Shown: piece after piece, positions 24,984 through 32,593 of the stretch
How positions within the stretch are numbered: position 1 is the stretch's first letter
How the letters are laid out: every line of letters starts with the position of its first letter
Origin: Tautonia sociabilis
GTDB taxonomy: Bacteria; Planctomycetota; Planctomycetia; Isosphaerales; Isosphaeraceae
Assembly: GCF_003977685.1 (NCBI RefSeq)
Contig: NZ_RYZH01000060.1
Coordinates: 1 to 35,337 of the forward strand
Reading direction: 5' to 3'
Length of the DNA stretch: 35,337 nt
Notes under the pieces: model-generated
The model's database searches: none
What the model was told of the DNA's origin: nothing
Seen by the model: only the letters and a program-made list of their open reading frames with translations
Made by a program: the position numbers and the translations under genes

Positions 24984-25862
24984 ATGGCCGACATCACGGC
25001 CCAGGCCGTCAACGAGCTTCGCAAGCGCACCGGGCTCGGCTTGATGGAGTGCAAGAAGCTGCTCCAGGAGGCCGCCGGCGACCCGAAGAAGGCCGAGACG
25101 CTGGCCAAAGAGCGCGGGATGGCCAAGGCCGCCGGCCGGGCCGGTCGCGTCGCCTCCGCCGGCCGCGTGGAGGTGGCCATCGCCCAAGACGGCCGAGCCG
25201 GCTCGATCATCGAGCTGAACTGCGAAACGGACTTCGTCGCCCGCAACGAGGACTTCCGAAAGGCCGCCCAGATCCTGGCCGAGCACGTCCTGGCGCTCGG
25301 CCAGACCGGCGGCATCGACGTCTCGTCTCTGGCCAGCACGCCCGTCGGCGACACCGGCCAGACCCTCGCCGACTTCCTGCTCGACCTGAACTCCCGGACC
25401 GGCGAGAACGTCCAGTTCACCCGGGCCTACCGGCTGGAGACGAGCGGACCGGGCCGGGTCGACGCGTACGTCCACCACGACAATAAGTCCGGCGCCATCG
25501 TCTCCCTCCGATGCCCCGACGACGCGGTTGCCGGCTCCGAGAACGTCATCGCCCTGGCCAAGGACCTGGCGCTGCACGTTGTCGCCACCCGTCCCCTGGC
25601 CTCCCGACGCGACGAGGTCCCGGCCGAGGCCGTCGCCGAGCAGAAGCGGATCTTCGTCACCCAGGCCGAGGACAAGCCCGAGAACATCCGGGAGAAGATC
25701 GCCGAGGGCAAGCTCAACGCCTGGTTCGGCGAGATCGTCCTGATCGATCAGGTCTTCGTGAAGGACCCCTCGCAGAAGGTCAGCAAGGTCATCGAGGCCA
25801 CCGGCCCCGGCATCGAGCTGGACCACTTCGCCCGGCTCGCCGTGGGCGAGTCGGCCGACTGA
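24984..25862 (+). CDS. tsf: Elongation factor Ts
   Basis: 292 aa. Nucleotide exchange factor that releases GDP from EF-Tu. The ATG at 24984 has GGAG 9 nt upstream. The N-terminal domain reads MADITAQAVNELRKRTGLGLMECKKLLQEA. The EF-Tu-contacting motif TDFVARN is at 82-88. The C-terminal subdomain contains GKLNAWFGEIVLIDQVFVKD. Length is usual. It is separated from rpsB by 241 bp of Pro/Arg-type filler, longer than in most bacteria; co-transcription with rpsB is likely but not provable here. Confidence 0.97.
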   Translation: MADITAQAVNELRKRTGLGLMECKKLLQEAAGDPKKAETLAKERGMAKAAGRAGRVASAGRVEVAIAQDGRAGSIIELNCETDFVARNEDFRKAAQILAEHVLALGQTGGIDVSSLASTPVGDTGQTLADFLLDLNSRTGENVQFTRAYRLETSGPGRVDAYVHHDNKSGAIVSLRCPDDAVAGSENVIALAKDLALHVVATRPLASRRDEVPAEAVAEQKRIFVTQAEDKPENIREKIAEGKLNAWFGEIVLIDQVFVKDPSQKVSKVIEATGPGIELDHFARLAVGESAD

Positions 25863-25947
25863 CCCGGGACGCTCCCCGGCCGGAGGCCGCTCCCGACGGC
25901 CTCCGGCCCCGCTCTGGCCTCCTCCCACCCCCGATAAGGTCCCCCTC

Positions 25948-26766
25948 ATGGAACCGGCCTCCCCGACTGACGGCGAACCCCCGGCGCAGTTCCGTCGCGT
26001 GCTCCTGAAGCTCTCCGGCGAGAGCTTCTGCCGCCCCGGCGAGGGGGGCATCAACGCCGAGGAGGTCCGCCGGATCGCCGACCAGGCCGCCCGGGTCGCC
26101 CGACGGGGGATCGAGCTGGCCATCGTCGTCGGCGGCGGCAACATCCTGCGCGGGGCGACCCTCAAGGGCTCCCACGTCATCAAGGAGGCCACCGGCCACT
26201 ACATGGGCATGATGGCCACCGTCATCAACGGCCTCGCGCTGCAAGACGCCCTCGAGGGGCTCGGCTGCCAGACCCGCCTGATGACACCCATCCACATGAA
26301 TGAGGTCGCCGAGCCCTACATCCGCCGCCGGGCGCTGACCCACCTCTCCCGAGGCCGGGTGATCATCCTCGCCGCCGGCACCGGCTCGCCGTTCGTGACC
26401 ACCGACACCGCCGCTGCCCTCCGGGGGAAGGAGCTCGAGGTCGACGTCGTCCTCAAGGCCACTCGGGTCGACGGCATCTACTCGGCCGACCCCGAGAAGA
26501 ACCCGCACGCCGTCCGGTACGAGTCGCTCGACTTCGACCGCGTCATGAGGGAGGACCTGAAGGTGATGGACGGCGCCGCCATCGGCATGTGCCGAGACAA
26601 CGGCCTCCCCATCATCGTCTTCGACTTCAAGCGCGAGGGGAACATCGAGCGCGTCGTCTCCGGCGAGCCGATCGGCACCTGGGTCAGCGACCGCCCCCGT
26701 CCCGGCCACAGCGCCGGCACCCGGGCGGCCGAGGCTGGTCAGCCCGGCCCGTCGCCGGCACAATAG
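25948..26766 (+). CDS. pyrH: Uridylate kinase (UMP kinase)
   Basis: 272 aa. Phosphorylates UMP to UDP with ATP; amino-acid-kinase fold, hexameric in bacteria. Visible blocks: FRRVLLKLSGESF (P-loop-like KLSGE), IVVGGGNILRG, DYMG-like HYMGMMATVINGLALQDAL, GRVIILAAGTGSPFVTTDTAAALRG and VVLKATRVDGIYSADPEKNP. The nucleotide-loop position usually written GTGNPFFTTDTAA is GTGSPFVTTDTAA here. The N-terminus has about 15 extra residues, and the C-terminus about 30 Pro/Arg/Ala residues, compared with the common 240-aa form. It lies 85 bp after tsf. Confidence 0.96.
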   Translation: MEPASPTDGEPPAQFRRVLLKLSGESFCRPGEGGINAEEVRRIADQAARVARRGIELAIVVGGGNILRGATLKGSHVIKEATGHYMGMMATVINGLALQDALEGLGCQTRLMTPIHMNEVAEPYIRRRALTHLSRGRVIILAAGTGSPFVTTDTAAALRGKELEVDVVLKATRVDGIYSADPEKNPHAVRYESLDFDRVMREDLKVMDGAAIGMCRDNGLPIIVFDFKREGNIERVVSGEPIGTWVSDRPRPGHSAGTRAAEAGQPGPSPAQ

Positions 26767-26848
26767 GGGGGATCCCCCCGTCGGCCTTCGGCACGAGACG
26801 TCGGCCGACCGCCCCCGAATCGACCCGATCCCCGCAGGGGTTGCCGCC

Positions 26849-27409
26849 ATGAGTATCGAAGAGATCACGTTCGAGGCCGAGGAACGGATGGAGAAGTCCG
26901 TCACCCTGCTGGCCGACCAGCTCCGGGGCATCCGCACCGGCCGGGCCAACACCGGGCTCGTCGAGTCGATCCGGGTCGAGTACTACGGCTCCCCCACTCC
27001 GTTGAAGCAGTTGGCCAACCTCTCCACCCCCGAGCCCCAGCAAATCCTCATCCGCCCGTTCGACACCAGCGTCATCGGCGACATCATCAAGGCGATCCAG
27101 ACCTCGGATCTCGGCCTCACGCCGAACTCCGACAACAAGGTCATCCGCCTGAACGTCCCCCCCCTCTCGGTCGAGCAGCGCAAGAAGCTCGTCGGCCGCG
27201 TCAAGGACCTCGCCGAGGAGGCCCGCGTCTCCATCCGCAACATCCGCCGAGACGCCAACAAAACCGCCGATGCCGAGACCGCCGACAAGATCCTCACCGA
27301 GGACGACCTGGTCCGCTGCAAGGACGAGATCCAGGCCCTGACCAAGAAGTACGAGGGGAAGGTCAACGACCTGGCCGAGCGGAAGGAAGCGGAAATCATG
27401 GAAGAGTGA
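26849..27409 (+). CDS. frr: Ribosome recycling factor
   Basis: 186 aa, the usual length. It works with EF-G to split post-termination ribosomes. MEKSVTLLADQLRGIRTGRANTGLVESIRVEYYGSPTPLKQLANLSTPEPQQILIRPFD shows the N-terminal helix and domain II entry. RKKLVGRVKDLAEEARVSIRNIRRDAN is the conserved third-helix block with the essential Arg region. Last gene of the cluster. An ISAs1 target duplication begins 24 bp after its stop, so the native terminator region has been separated or rearranged. Confidence 0.97.
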   Translation: MSIEEITFEAEERMEKSVTLLADQLRGIRTGRANTGLVESIRVEYYGSPTPLKQLANLSTPEPQQILIRPFDTSVIGDIIKAIQTSDLGLTPNSDNKVIRLNVPPLSVEQRKKLVGRVKDLAEEARVSIRNIRRDANKTADAETADKILTEDDLVRCKDEIQALTKKYEGKVNDLAERKEAEIMEE

Positions 27410-27433
27410 TCCCCCCTCGATCCTCCGATCCTC

Positions 27434-27443
27434 CGACCGGGCC
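27434..27443. repeat. Left 10-bp target-site duplication of the ISAs1 element
   Basis: CGACCGGGCC, identical to 31107-31116 on the other side of the element. A 10-bp duplication is within the range known for ISAs1-family elements. Confidence 0.9.
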
Positions 27444-27543
27444 CAGGGCGGTTTCCTTTTGAGCTAGCCTGGGACGACGGTTTGTGTTAGGTATCGCCCA
27501 TCGGGTCCTCACCGCGTGCGACGCCACCCCTGGAGATTCGGGC

Positions 27544-28483
27544 ATGGATGCCGCCCTCAGCCTGATGGAACTCCTTGAGACGATCGATGATCCGCGTGCG
27601 GCCCGGGGCAAGCGTCATCCCTTGCCGGCTCTCCTCGGCCTAGCCGTCGTCGCCATGCTCGCCGGCCAGTGCGGCTACGAGGCGATCGTCCAATACGGCA
27701 AGGAACGCGGATGGGCCTTCCTCCAGGCCCTGGGCTTCACACGTCGTCACGGCCTCTGCTAGGCGACCTGCTCGCGCGTCTTTCGCCGCATCGATGTCGC
27801 CGCGTTCGAAGCGGCCGTCGCCGGCTGGATCCGCAGCCGACTCGATCCGGGCGACGCGCGGCACCTGGCCCTGGACGGCAAGTCGCTCCGCGGCAGCCGT
27901 GAGGCCGGCACGCCGGCGGCTCACCTCGTGGCCGCCTACGCCCCGGAGGTCGAGGCCGTCCTCGGCCAGCTCCGCGTCGACGCCAAGACCAACGAGCACA
28001 AGGCGGCCCTGGAACTGCTTGGGATCCTGCCGCTGTGTGGCCGGGTGGTCACCGCCGACGCGATGTTCACCCACCGCGACGTGTGTACCGCCGTCCTCGA
28101 CGGCGGCGGGGACTCCATCCTGCCGGCCAAGGAGAACCAGCCGAACCTGCTTCGGGACATCCAGGCGGCCTTCGCCGAGCCCCCGGCCGGCCTTTCCCCC
28201 TCTCCAGGCCCAGCGGCGTGAGGCGAGCTTCGACCGGGTCCGTGAGGTGCACAAGGGGCACGGCCGGGTCGAGGTCCGTTCGCTGGAGGTGACGACCTGG
28301 CCGGCCGAGTACCTGGCGTCGGATTGGCCGGGCTGCGCGCAGGTCTTCCGCCTGGAACGCGCGCGTCGATCCGGCGGTGAGGTCAAGCAGGAGGTGGTCT
28401 TCGGGATCACCAGCCTACCGCGTGAGCGGGCCGGGGCGGCGGAGCTCTCCCGGTTGATCCGGGGCCACTGGAGGATCGAGAAC
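27544..28483 (+). pseudogene. ISAs1 transposase, N-terminal and central part
   Basis: Begins MDAALSLMELLETIDDPRAARGKRHPLPALLGLAVVAML, the ISAs1 N-terminal domain; an upstream in-frame start at 27484 is also possible. A TAG at 27760-27762 interrupts it after RRHGLC, and the same frame continues as ATCSRVFRRIDVAAFEAAVAGW. The catalytic core follows: ARHLALDGKSLRGSR with the first Asp, then AKTNEHKAALELLGILPLCGRVVTADAMFTHRD with the second. One extra base near 28197-28204 shifts the frame from PPAGLSP to LQAQRREASFDRV. The reading then runs to GHWRIEN at 28483, where the second element begins. The Glu-bearing end is the separate fragment at 30881-31096. Confidence 0.93.
28476..28483. repeat. 8-bp direct repeat, left side of the inner element
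   Basis: TCGAGAAC, repeated at 30879-30886. It covers the Glu-Asn codons of the transposase on both sides of the insert, so removing the insert and one copy restores the transposase frame. Confidence 0.88.
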
Positions 28484-28508
28484 CCCCAGTCAGACGACCC
28501 GCGAAGCG

Positions 28509-28520
28509 ACAACTTGTGCG
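28509..28520 (+). repeat. Subterminal inverted repeat, left
   Basis: ACAACTTGTGCG. Its first nine bases are almost palindromic (ACAA-C-TTGT). Candidate recombinase-binding site. Confidence 0.5.
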
Positions 28521-28609
28521 TCGCCGGACGGGCCGGATACCATCTCTGCGGAGGCCCTGCTTGCGCTGGCCTCATGGCTTGACCACCGAGACGAACACGG
28601 AGGCAACCG

Positions 28610-28800
28610 ATGCTCACCAACGAACCAACCCACGTCCCCCCCCGTCCTCACCGCCGGGCCCGCTGACGGCGATCTGGGCCCAGTTCCCGACGGACCGACG
28701 GCGGCGGCTCCAGCAACTCCTCGCCGATCTGCTCGCCCGGCCCGTCACCGTCGCAGCGGCCCCGCCGCGGGAGGGGCGTCATGACCACCGCTCGGCTTGA
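28610..28800 (+). pseudogene. Small gene upstream of the recombinase, frameshifted in a C-run
   Basis: The ATG at 28610 has GGAGG six bases upstream, reads MLTNEPTHVPP, and then reaches a run of eight C. In the start frame a stop follows soon. Shifting by one base gives a protein-like continuation, PLTAIWAQFPTDRRRRLQQLLADLLARPVTVAAAPP, that ends at 28800 and overlaps the recombinase start by 20 bp, as in translationally coupled pairs. About 63 aa if intact. The WxxxPxxRRxxLxxLLxxLL pattern suggests a small helical partner protein. I do not recognise a named family. Confidence 0.55.
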
Positions 28801-30795
28801 CCCGCCGTCCCCGAAGCTCCGGCCCTGGCACCTCGACCGCGCCGCCGTCGTCTACGTCCGACAGTCCACCCCCCAGCAGGTCATCGACCATCAGGAGTCC
28901 ACCGCCCGTCAGTACGCTCTGGCCGACCGCGCCATCGCCCTGGGCTGGCCGCGGTCGCAGGTCCAGGTGATCGACGACGATCTGGGCAGGAGCGGCCAGT
29001 CGGTCGAGGGCCGGCCAGGGTTCCAGCGGCTTCTGGCCGAGGTCGCGTTGGACCGCGTCGGGCTGATCCTCGGGCTGGAGATGAGCCGGTTGGCCCGCTC
29101 CTGCAAGGACTGGCACCACCGCTGGAACTCTGCGCCCGGTTCCGCGTTCTACTGGCCGACGCCGACGGGGTGTACGACCCGACCGAGTATGCGGACCGCC
29201 TGGTCCTCGGGCTGACCGGCATGATGAGCGAGGCAGAGCTGCATATCCTCAAGCAACGGATGTGCCAGGGCAAGCTGAACAAGGCCCGCCGCGGGGAGCT
29301 GATCGCCCGCGTCCCGGCCGGATACGTCACGTCCCCGGCCGGGGAAGTCACGCTCGACCCGGACGAGCAAGCCCGGGGGGTCATCCGGCTGATCTTCGAT
29401 GAGTTCGACCGGCTGGGGACGGTGCACGGCGTCCTGCGGTCGCTGATCGCGCAGGGGGTCCGCTTGCCGGTGCGAGCGCAGGGCGGGCCGAACCGCGGGC
29501 AACTGGAGTGGCGGGCGCCGTACCGGGAGACGGTCCGCCACATCCTCCGCCACCCCATGTACGCGGGGGCCTATCGGTATGGTTTCCGGCCCACCGAGCC
29601 GCGGCGGCAGACGCCCGGACATCCGCGGGGTGGTCGGGGCAGCGGGTTGGCGGCCGAGGATTGCCTGGTCTTCCTCAAGGATCGCTTCCCCGCGTACATC
29701 GCCTGGGAGCGATTCGAGGCGAACCAGACGCGGCTGACGGCCAACCGGTCCCGGATCGACTCGGTCGGCGCGGTCCGGGACGGCAGCGCCTTGCTGGCCG
29801 GCTTGGTCCGGTGCGGGCGGTGCGGGAAGCGGATGTCTGTCCGCTACGGCAGCGCCCACCGGCGGCCCGGGTACGCCTGTAGCACGCTGCGGTCCGACTA
29901 CGCCTTGCCGCTGTGCCAGTCGGTCACGGCGGCCGAGGTCGAGAGCTGGGTGGCCGAGCAGATCCTCGAGGTGATCCAGCCGGCGGTGCTGGAGGCGAGC
30001 CTTGAGGCGGCGGCTGCGGTGGAGCAGCGGCGGCGGCAGATGACCCGGCACTGGGAGCAACGGATCGAACGGGCACGGTACCGTTACACCCGCACGCAGC
30101 CGCGGCCGCTGGGCGAAGCCGATCGGGATCGGTTCCGCCGGTTGGCCGCGGAAGTGCCCGCGCTGTGGCAGGCGCCATCGACAACGCCCGCAGACCGGCG
30201 ACAGGTCGTCCGGCTCTTGGTGGAGCGCGTGGTGCTGACCGTGGACCCGGGCGATGACCGCGTCACGGTGCGCGTGGAGTGGGCCGGCGGGGCGGTCTGC
30301 GAGCGGGTGATCCACCGGTCCGTTCGCGGATACAAGGGTCAGCAATCGTGGTCATGTTTGTCGGAGCGGCTGGCGGCGCTGCACGGCCGCGATGAGACGC
30401 CGGAGGCGATCGCAACGGCCCTCGATCGGGAGGGATTCCGTCCCCCGAAGCGGGCATCCTGGTTCACGGCCGGGATGGTGCGGCGGTTGCTGCACGAACT
30501 GGGATTGCGGCGGCGCGTGCCACGCGCGGCTGAGCCGGCCGGGGTCCTGTCGCCGGACGAGCGGTGGTTACACGACCTGGCACGAGACCTGGCGCTGTCA
30601 CCGCACACGTTGCACGGGTGGCGGAAGAAGGGCTGGCTTCACGCCCGGCAGGTCGGCGGCCGAGGCGGCCCATAAGCGGTGCGGGCAGACGCCTGCGAGT
30701 TGGCCCGACTACGGGCGTTGAAGGAGTGCCCGAGGACGTGGCCTTATCGGGAGCGACTGGCCGAGCTGCGGACCCCAGGCCGACGTCTTGGATGA
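28781..30795 (+). pseudogene. Large serine recombinase with zinc ribbon, frameshifted and truncated by a stop
   Basis: The start at 28781 follows GGGAGGGG. The resolvase domain has catalytic S29 in AAVVYVRQSTPQQV and then VQVIDDDLGRSGQSVEGRPGFQRLLAEV and LGLEMSRLARSCKDWHH. A one-base loss near 29119 shifts the frame, and the reading resumes as LELCARFRVLLADADGVYDPTEYADRLVLGLTGMMSEAELHIL. The recombinase domain follows (VRHILRHPMYAGAYRYGFRP), then a zinc ribbon (CGRCGKRMSVRYG ... YACSTLRSDYALPLC) and a coiled-coil stretch. A TAA at 30673 interrupts the C-terminus; in frame after it comes AVRADACELARLRALKECPRTW, which looks like the lost end. Such enzymes move DNA by double-strand exchange through a Ser-DNA link. 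This copy should be inactive unless frameshifting rescues it. Confidence 0.88.
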
Positions 30796-30839
30796 CCGCA
30801 TCGGTCCCGCCCTGGACCCCCGGGGCGGGATCGGCTTCT

Positions 30840-30851
30840 CGCACAACTTGT
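30840..30851 (-). repeat. Subterminal inverted repeat, right
   Basis: CGCACAACTTGT; its complement ACAAGTTGTGCG matches the left copy at 11 of 12 positions. The distance from the element end (27 bp) is nearly the same as on the left (25 bp). Confidence 0.5.
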
Positions 30852-30878
30852 TCCTTGGAGGGTACTGTGCCAGGCTTT

Positions 30879-30886
30879 TCGAGAAC
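30879..30886. repeat. 8-bp direct repeat, right side of the inner element
   Basis: TCGAGAAC, exact copy of 28476-28483. Either a target duplication or the shared core of a site-specific integration. Confidence 0.88.
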
Positions 30887-31096
30887 GGGCTGCACGGCCG
30901 ACGCGATGGGACGCTGCGTGAGGACGCCAGCCGCGTCGGGCGGGGCGCGGCGTCGCAGGTGATGGCGGCCCTGAGGAACTTGATCATCTATCTGCGTCCC
31001 CGGTCGGGCCGGCCGAACCTGACGGCGGCGACCCGATACCATATGTGCCACCCAGAGAAGTCGCTGGAAATACTGTCAAGCCGAACTCGAGAATGA
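30881..31096 (+). pseudogene. ISAs1 transposase, C-terminal fragment
   Basis: Reads ENGLHGRRDGTLREDASRVGRGAASQVMAALRNLIIYLR and ends LEILSSRTRE at the TGA at 31094-31096. It joins in frame to GHWRIEN at 28483 when the 2403-bp insert-plus-repeat (801 codons) is removed. It carries the Glu of the catalytic triad region (ENGLH in the WxIEN motif). The stop codon overlaps the right terminal repeat. Confidence 0.92.
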
Positions 31097-31106
31097 AACG
31101 GCCCTG

Positions 31107-31116
31107 CGACCGGGCC
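31107..31116. repeat. Right 10-bp target-site duplication of the ISAs1 element
   Basis: CGACCGGGCC, exact copy of 27434-27443. It ends only 9 bp before the -35 box of the tRNA-Val promoter. Confidence 0.9.
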
Positions 31117-31125
31117 GCCGCCCTC

Positions 31126-31154
31126 TTGACCCGCCCGGCCCGAGGAGACATAAT
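31126..31154 (+). promoter_or_regulatory. Promoter of tRNA-Val
   Basis: TTGACC (31126-31131), 17-bp spacer, CATAAT (31149-31154). Expected start near 31161, 17 bp before the mature tRNA 5' end. Near-consensus elements are typical of stable RNA genes. Confidence 0.7.
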
Positions 31155-31177
31155 TGGGTCCTCACGAGCACCCGCTC

Positions 31178-31251
31178 GGGCGATTAGCTCAGTTGGCTAG
31201 AGCGCCAGTTCGACACACTGGAGGTCACAGGTTCGAGCCCTGTATCGCCCA
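31178..31251 (+). tRNA. tRNA-Val (anticodon GAC)
   Basis: Folded by eye: acceptor GGGCGAT/ATCGCCC, D arm GCTC-AGTTGGCTA-GAGC, anticodon arm CCAGT-TCGACAC-ACTGG, variable AGGTC, T arm ACAGG-TTCGAGC-CCTGT, discriminator A. All stems are fully paired. The anticodon triplet is GAC, which reads GUC/GUU valine codons. The base before it, position 33, is C instead of the near-universal U. The 3' CCA is not encoded (CTC follows). A tyrosine integrase gene starts about 110 bp downstream in the same direction, the usual layout of an island integrated at a tRNA 3' end. Confidence 0.9.
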
Positions 31252-31315
31252 CTCCACTTCTCCCTAGCCGAACGCGACTTACGCGTACCCGTCGGCGGCG
31301 CGGCCTGAATCGGGC

Positions 31316-31338
31316 ATCCTCAGTACAATACTGAGGAT
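31316..31338 (+). promoter_or_regulatory. Perfect inverted repeat overlapping a -10 box before the integrase gene
   Basis: ATCCTCAGTA (31316-31325), loop CAA, TACTGAGGAT (31329-31338); the arms are exact complements. The centre contains TACAAT (31324-31329), a near-consensus -10 hexamer 31 bp before the integrase ATG, with no matching -35. A protein bound here would block or adjust transcription. It could also be an arm-type site for the integrase or an RNA hairpin. Confidence 0.6.
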
Positions 31339-31359
31339 CGACGCTCAGGACCGTGCCCC

Positions 31360-32520
31360 ATGCGAGATCCGCATTACATCCCCCGCACCTCGCGTCACCG
31401 ATCCGGCCAGGCCGTCGCCCGACTTAACGGACGGGACCACTACCTCGGCGCCCACGGGAGCCCCGAGGCCGCTGCGGCCTACGAGCGGCTCATCGCCGAA
31501 TGGCTCGCCGACGGCCGCCGGTCCCCGGCCGACGAGCCGACCGTCAACGACGTCATCCTCGCCTTCCTGGACCATGCCACGGCCTACTACAAGGACGGCG
31601 GCCCCCACGGCGGCGAGGTCGGGTGCATCAAGGATGTCCTGAAGATCGTCAAGCAGCTCTACGGCCGGACGCCCGCGGCCGACTTCGGCCCCAGGGCCCT
31701 GAAGGTCGTCCGCGACCGGATGATCGGCAAGGGCTGGTGCCGCCGGTACATCAACGCCCAGGTCGACCGGATCCAGCGGATGTTCCGCTGGGCGACCGAG
31801 GAGGAGATCGTCCCCGGCTCGGTCCATCACGCCCTGAGGGCCGTCCGGGGCATCCGCAAGGGGACCCCGGGGGTGCGGGAATCCGAACGGGTGCGCCCCG
31901 GGCCCGCGGCCTCGATCCGGGTCGTCTTCCCGCACGTCCCCCCCGCCATCGCGGCGATGATCCGGTTCCAGGACCACACCGGATGCCGCCCCGAGGAGGT
32001 CTGCCGGCTCCGCCGATGCCACATCCGGCAACGGGGCAAGGTCTGGGTCCACGAGCCGCCGGAGCACAAGACCGACCACCACGACATCGAGCGGAGGATC
32101 TCCATCGGGCCGAGGGCCCAGCGCGTCCTGGGCCCGTGGATCGACGTCCCCGACGACGCCTATCTCTTCTCCCCCGCCGGTTCCGAGGCGCACCGGAACG
32201 GCGACCGACGGGCGAATCGTCGGTCCCCGATGACCCCCTCGCAGACCCGATGGGGCCCGAGGGCGAGGAGAAAACGGCCCTCCGGCCAGTGCGACACCAC
32301 GGTGAGTGACCGCCGGGCGATCCACCGTGCGTGCGACCGAGCGAAGGTCGAGAAGTGGTCGCCCAACCAGTTGCGGCACACCGCCGCGACTCGCCTGCGC
32401 CGCCGTCACGGCATCGAGGCGGCTCGCATCATCCTCGGCCACACGAACCTGATCACGACGCAGGTCTACGCCGAGGCCGACCTGAAGAAGGCGTTCAGGG
32501 TCATGAGTCGATTCGGATAG
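31360..32520 (+). CDS. Tyrosine recombinase / site-specific integrase
   Basis: 386 aa. The ATG at 31360 has AGGA nine bases upstream. The N-terminal part (about 1-60) contains YLGAHGSPEAAAAYERLIAEWL, an AP2-like arm-site segment. The core-binding SAM-like domain follows (VNDVILAFLDHATAYY to VDRIQRMFRWATEEEIVP). The catalytic domain has R210 in HTGCRPEEVCRL, R339 in SPNQLRHTAATRLRR, H361 in LGHTNLITT and nucleophile Y370 in QVYAEAD. The first residue of the classical HxxR box is N336, a form I recall from planctomycete integrases. The gene is intact and beside tRNA-Val, so it probably integrated the DNA to its right at the tRNA 3' end. Confidence 0.93.
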   Translation: MRDPHYIPRTSRHRSGQAVARLNGRDHYLGAHGSPEAAAAYERLIAEWLADGRRSPADEPTVNDVILAFLDHATAYYKDGGPHGGEVGCIKDVLKIVKQLYGRTPAADFGPRALKVVRDRMIGKGWCRRYINAQVDRIQRMFRWATEEEIVPGSVHHALRAVRGIRKGTPGVRESERVRPGPAASIRVVFPHVPPAIAAMIRFQDHTGCRPEEVCRLRRCHIRQRGKVWVHEPPEHKTDHHDIERRISIGPRAQRVLGPWIDVPDDAYLFSPAGSEAHRNGDRRANRRSPMTPSQTRWGPRARRKRPSGQCDTTVSDRRAIHRACDRAKVEKWSPNQLRHTAATRLRRRHGIEAARIILGHTNLITTQVYAEADLKKAFRVMSRFG

Positions 32521-32593
32521 CCCGAACCCGTTCCTCGTGGAAACTCGTGGCGTGGTCCGGACTTCCTTCGTGCGAGTGACATCCTGACCTGAG

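Larger units (their letters stand above)
28484..30878 (+). mobile_element. 2.4-kb element carrying a decayed serine recombinase, inserted in the ISAs1 copy
   Basis: Bounds are set by the ISAs1 transposase reading, which stops at GHWRIEN and resumes at ENGLHGRRDG, and by the flanking TCGAGAAC. The extreme ends are not inverted repeats. However, 25 bp from the left end and 27 bp from the right end lie ACAACTTGTGCG (28509-28520) and the complement of CGCACAACTTGT (30840-30851), an inverted pair with one mismatch. Contents: a small frameshifted gene, then a large serine recombinase with a frameshift and an early stop. Family not known to me. Confidence 0.8.
27444..31106 (+). mobile_element. ISAs1-family insertion sequence, inactivated and split by a second element
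   Basis: Terminal inverted repeats CAGGGCGGTTTC (27444-27455) and the complement of GAAACGGCCCTG (31095-31106) match at 11 of 12 positions and are flanked by perfect 10-bp duplications. Removing the internal insert and its repeat leaves 1260 bp, normal for the family. The single transposase gene is broken by an in-frame stop, a frameshift and the insert, so the copy cannot make its own transposase. It inserted between frr and the tRNA-Val promoter. Confidence 0.93.

Noticed and set aside
23648..26192. Long minus-strand frames across rpsB, tsf and pyrH
   Set aside because: The plus strand carries four universally conserved genes here; GC-rich DNA keeps the opposite strand open.
30564..31051. 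Extra small genes after the recombinase
   Set aside because: Their readings are better explained by the lost recombinase C-terminus and the ISAs1 C-terminal fragment.
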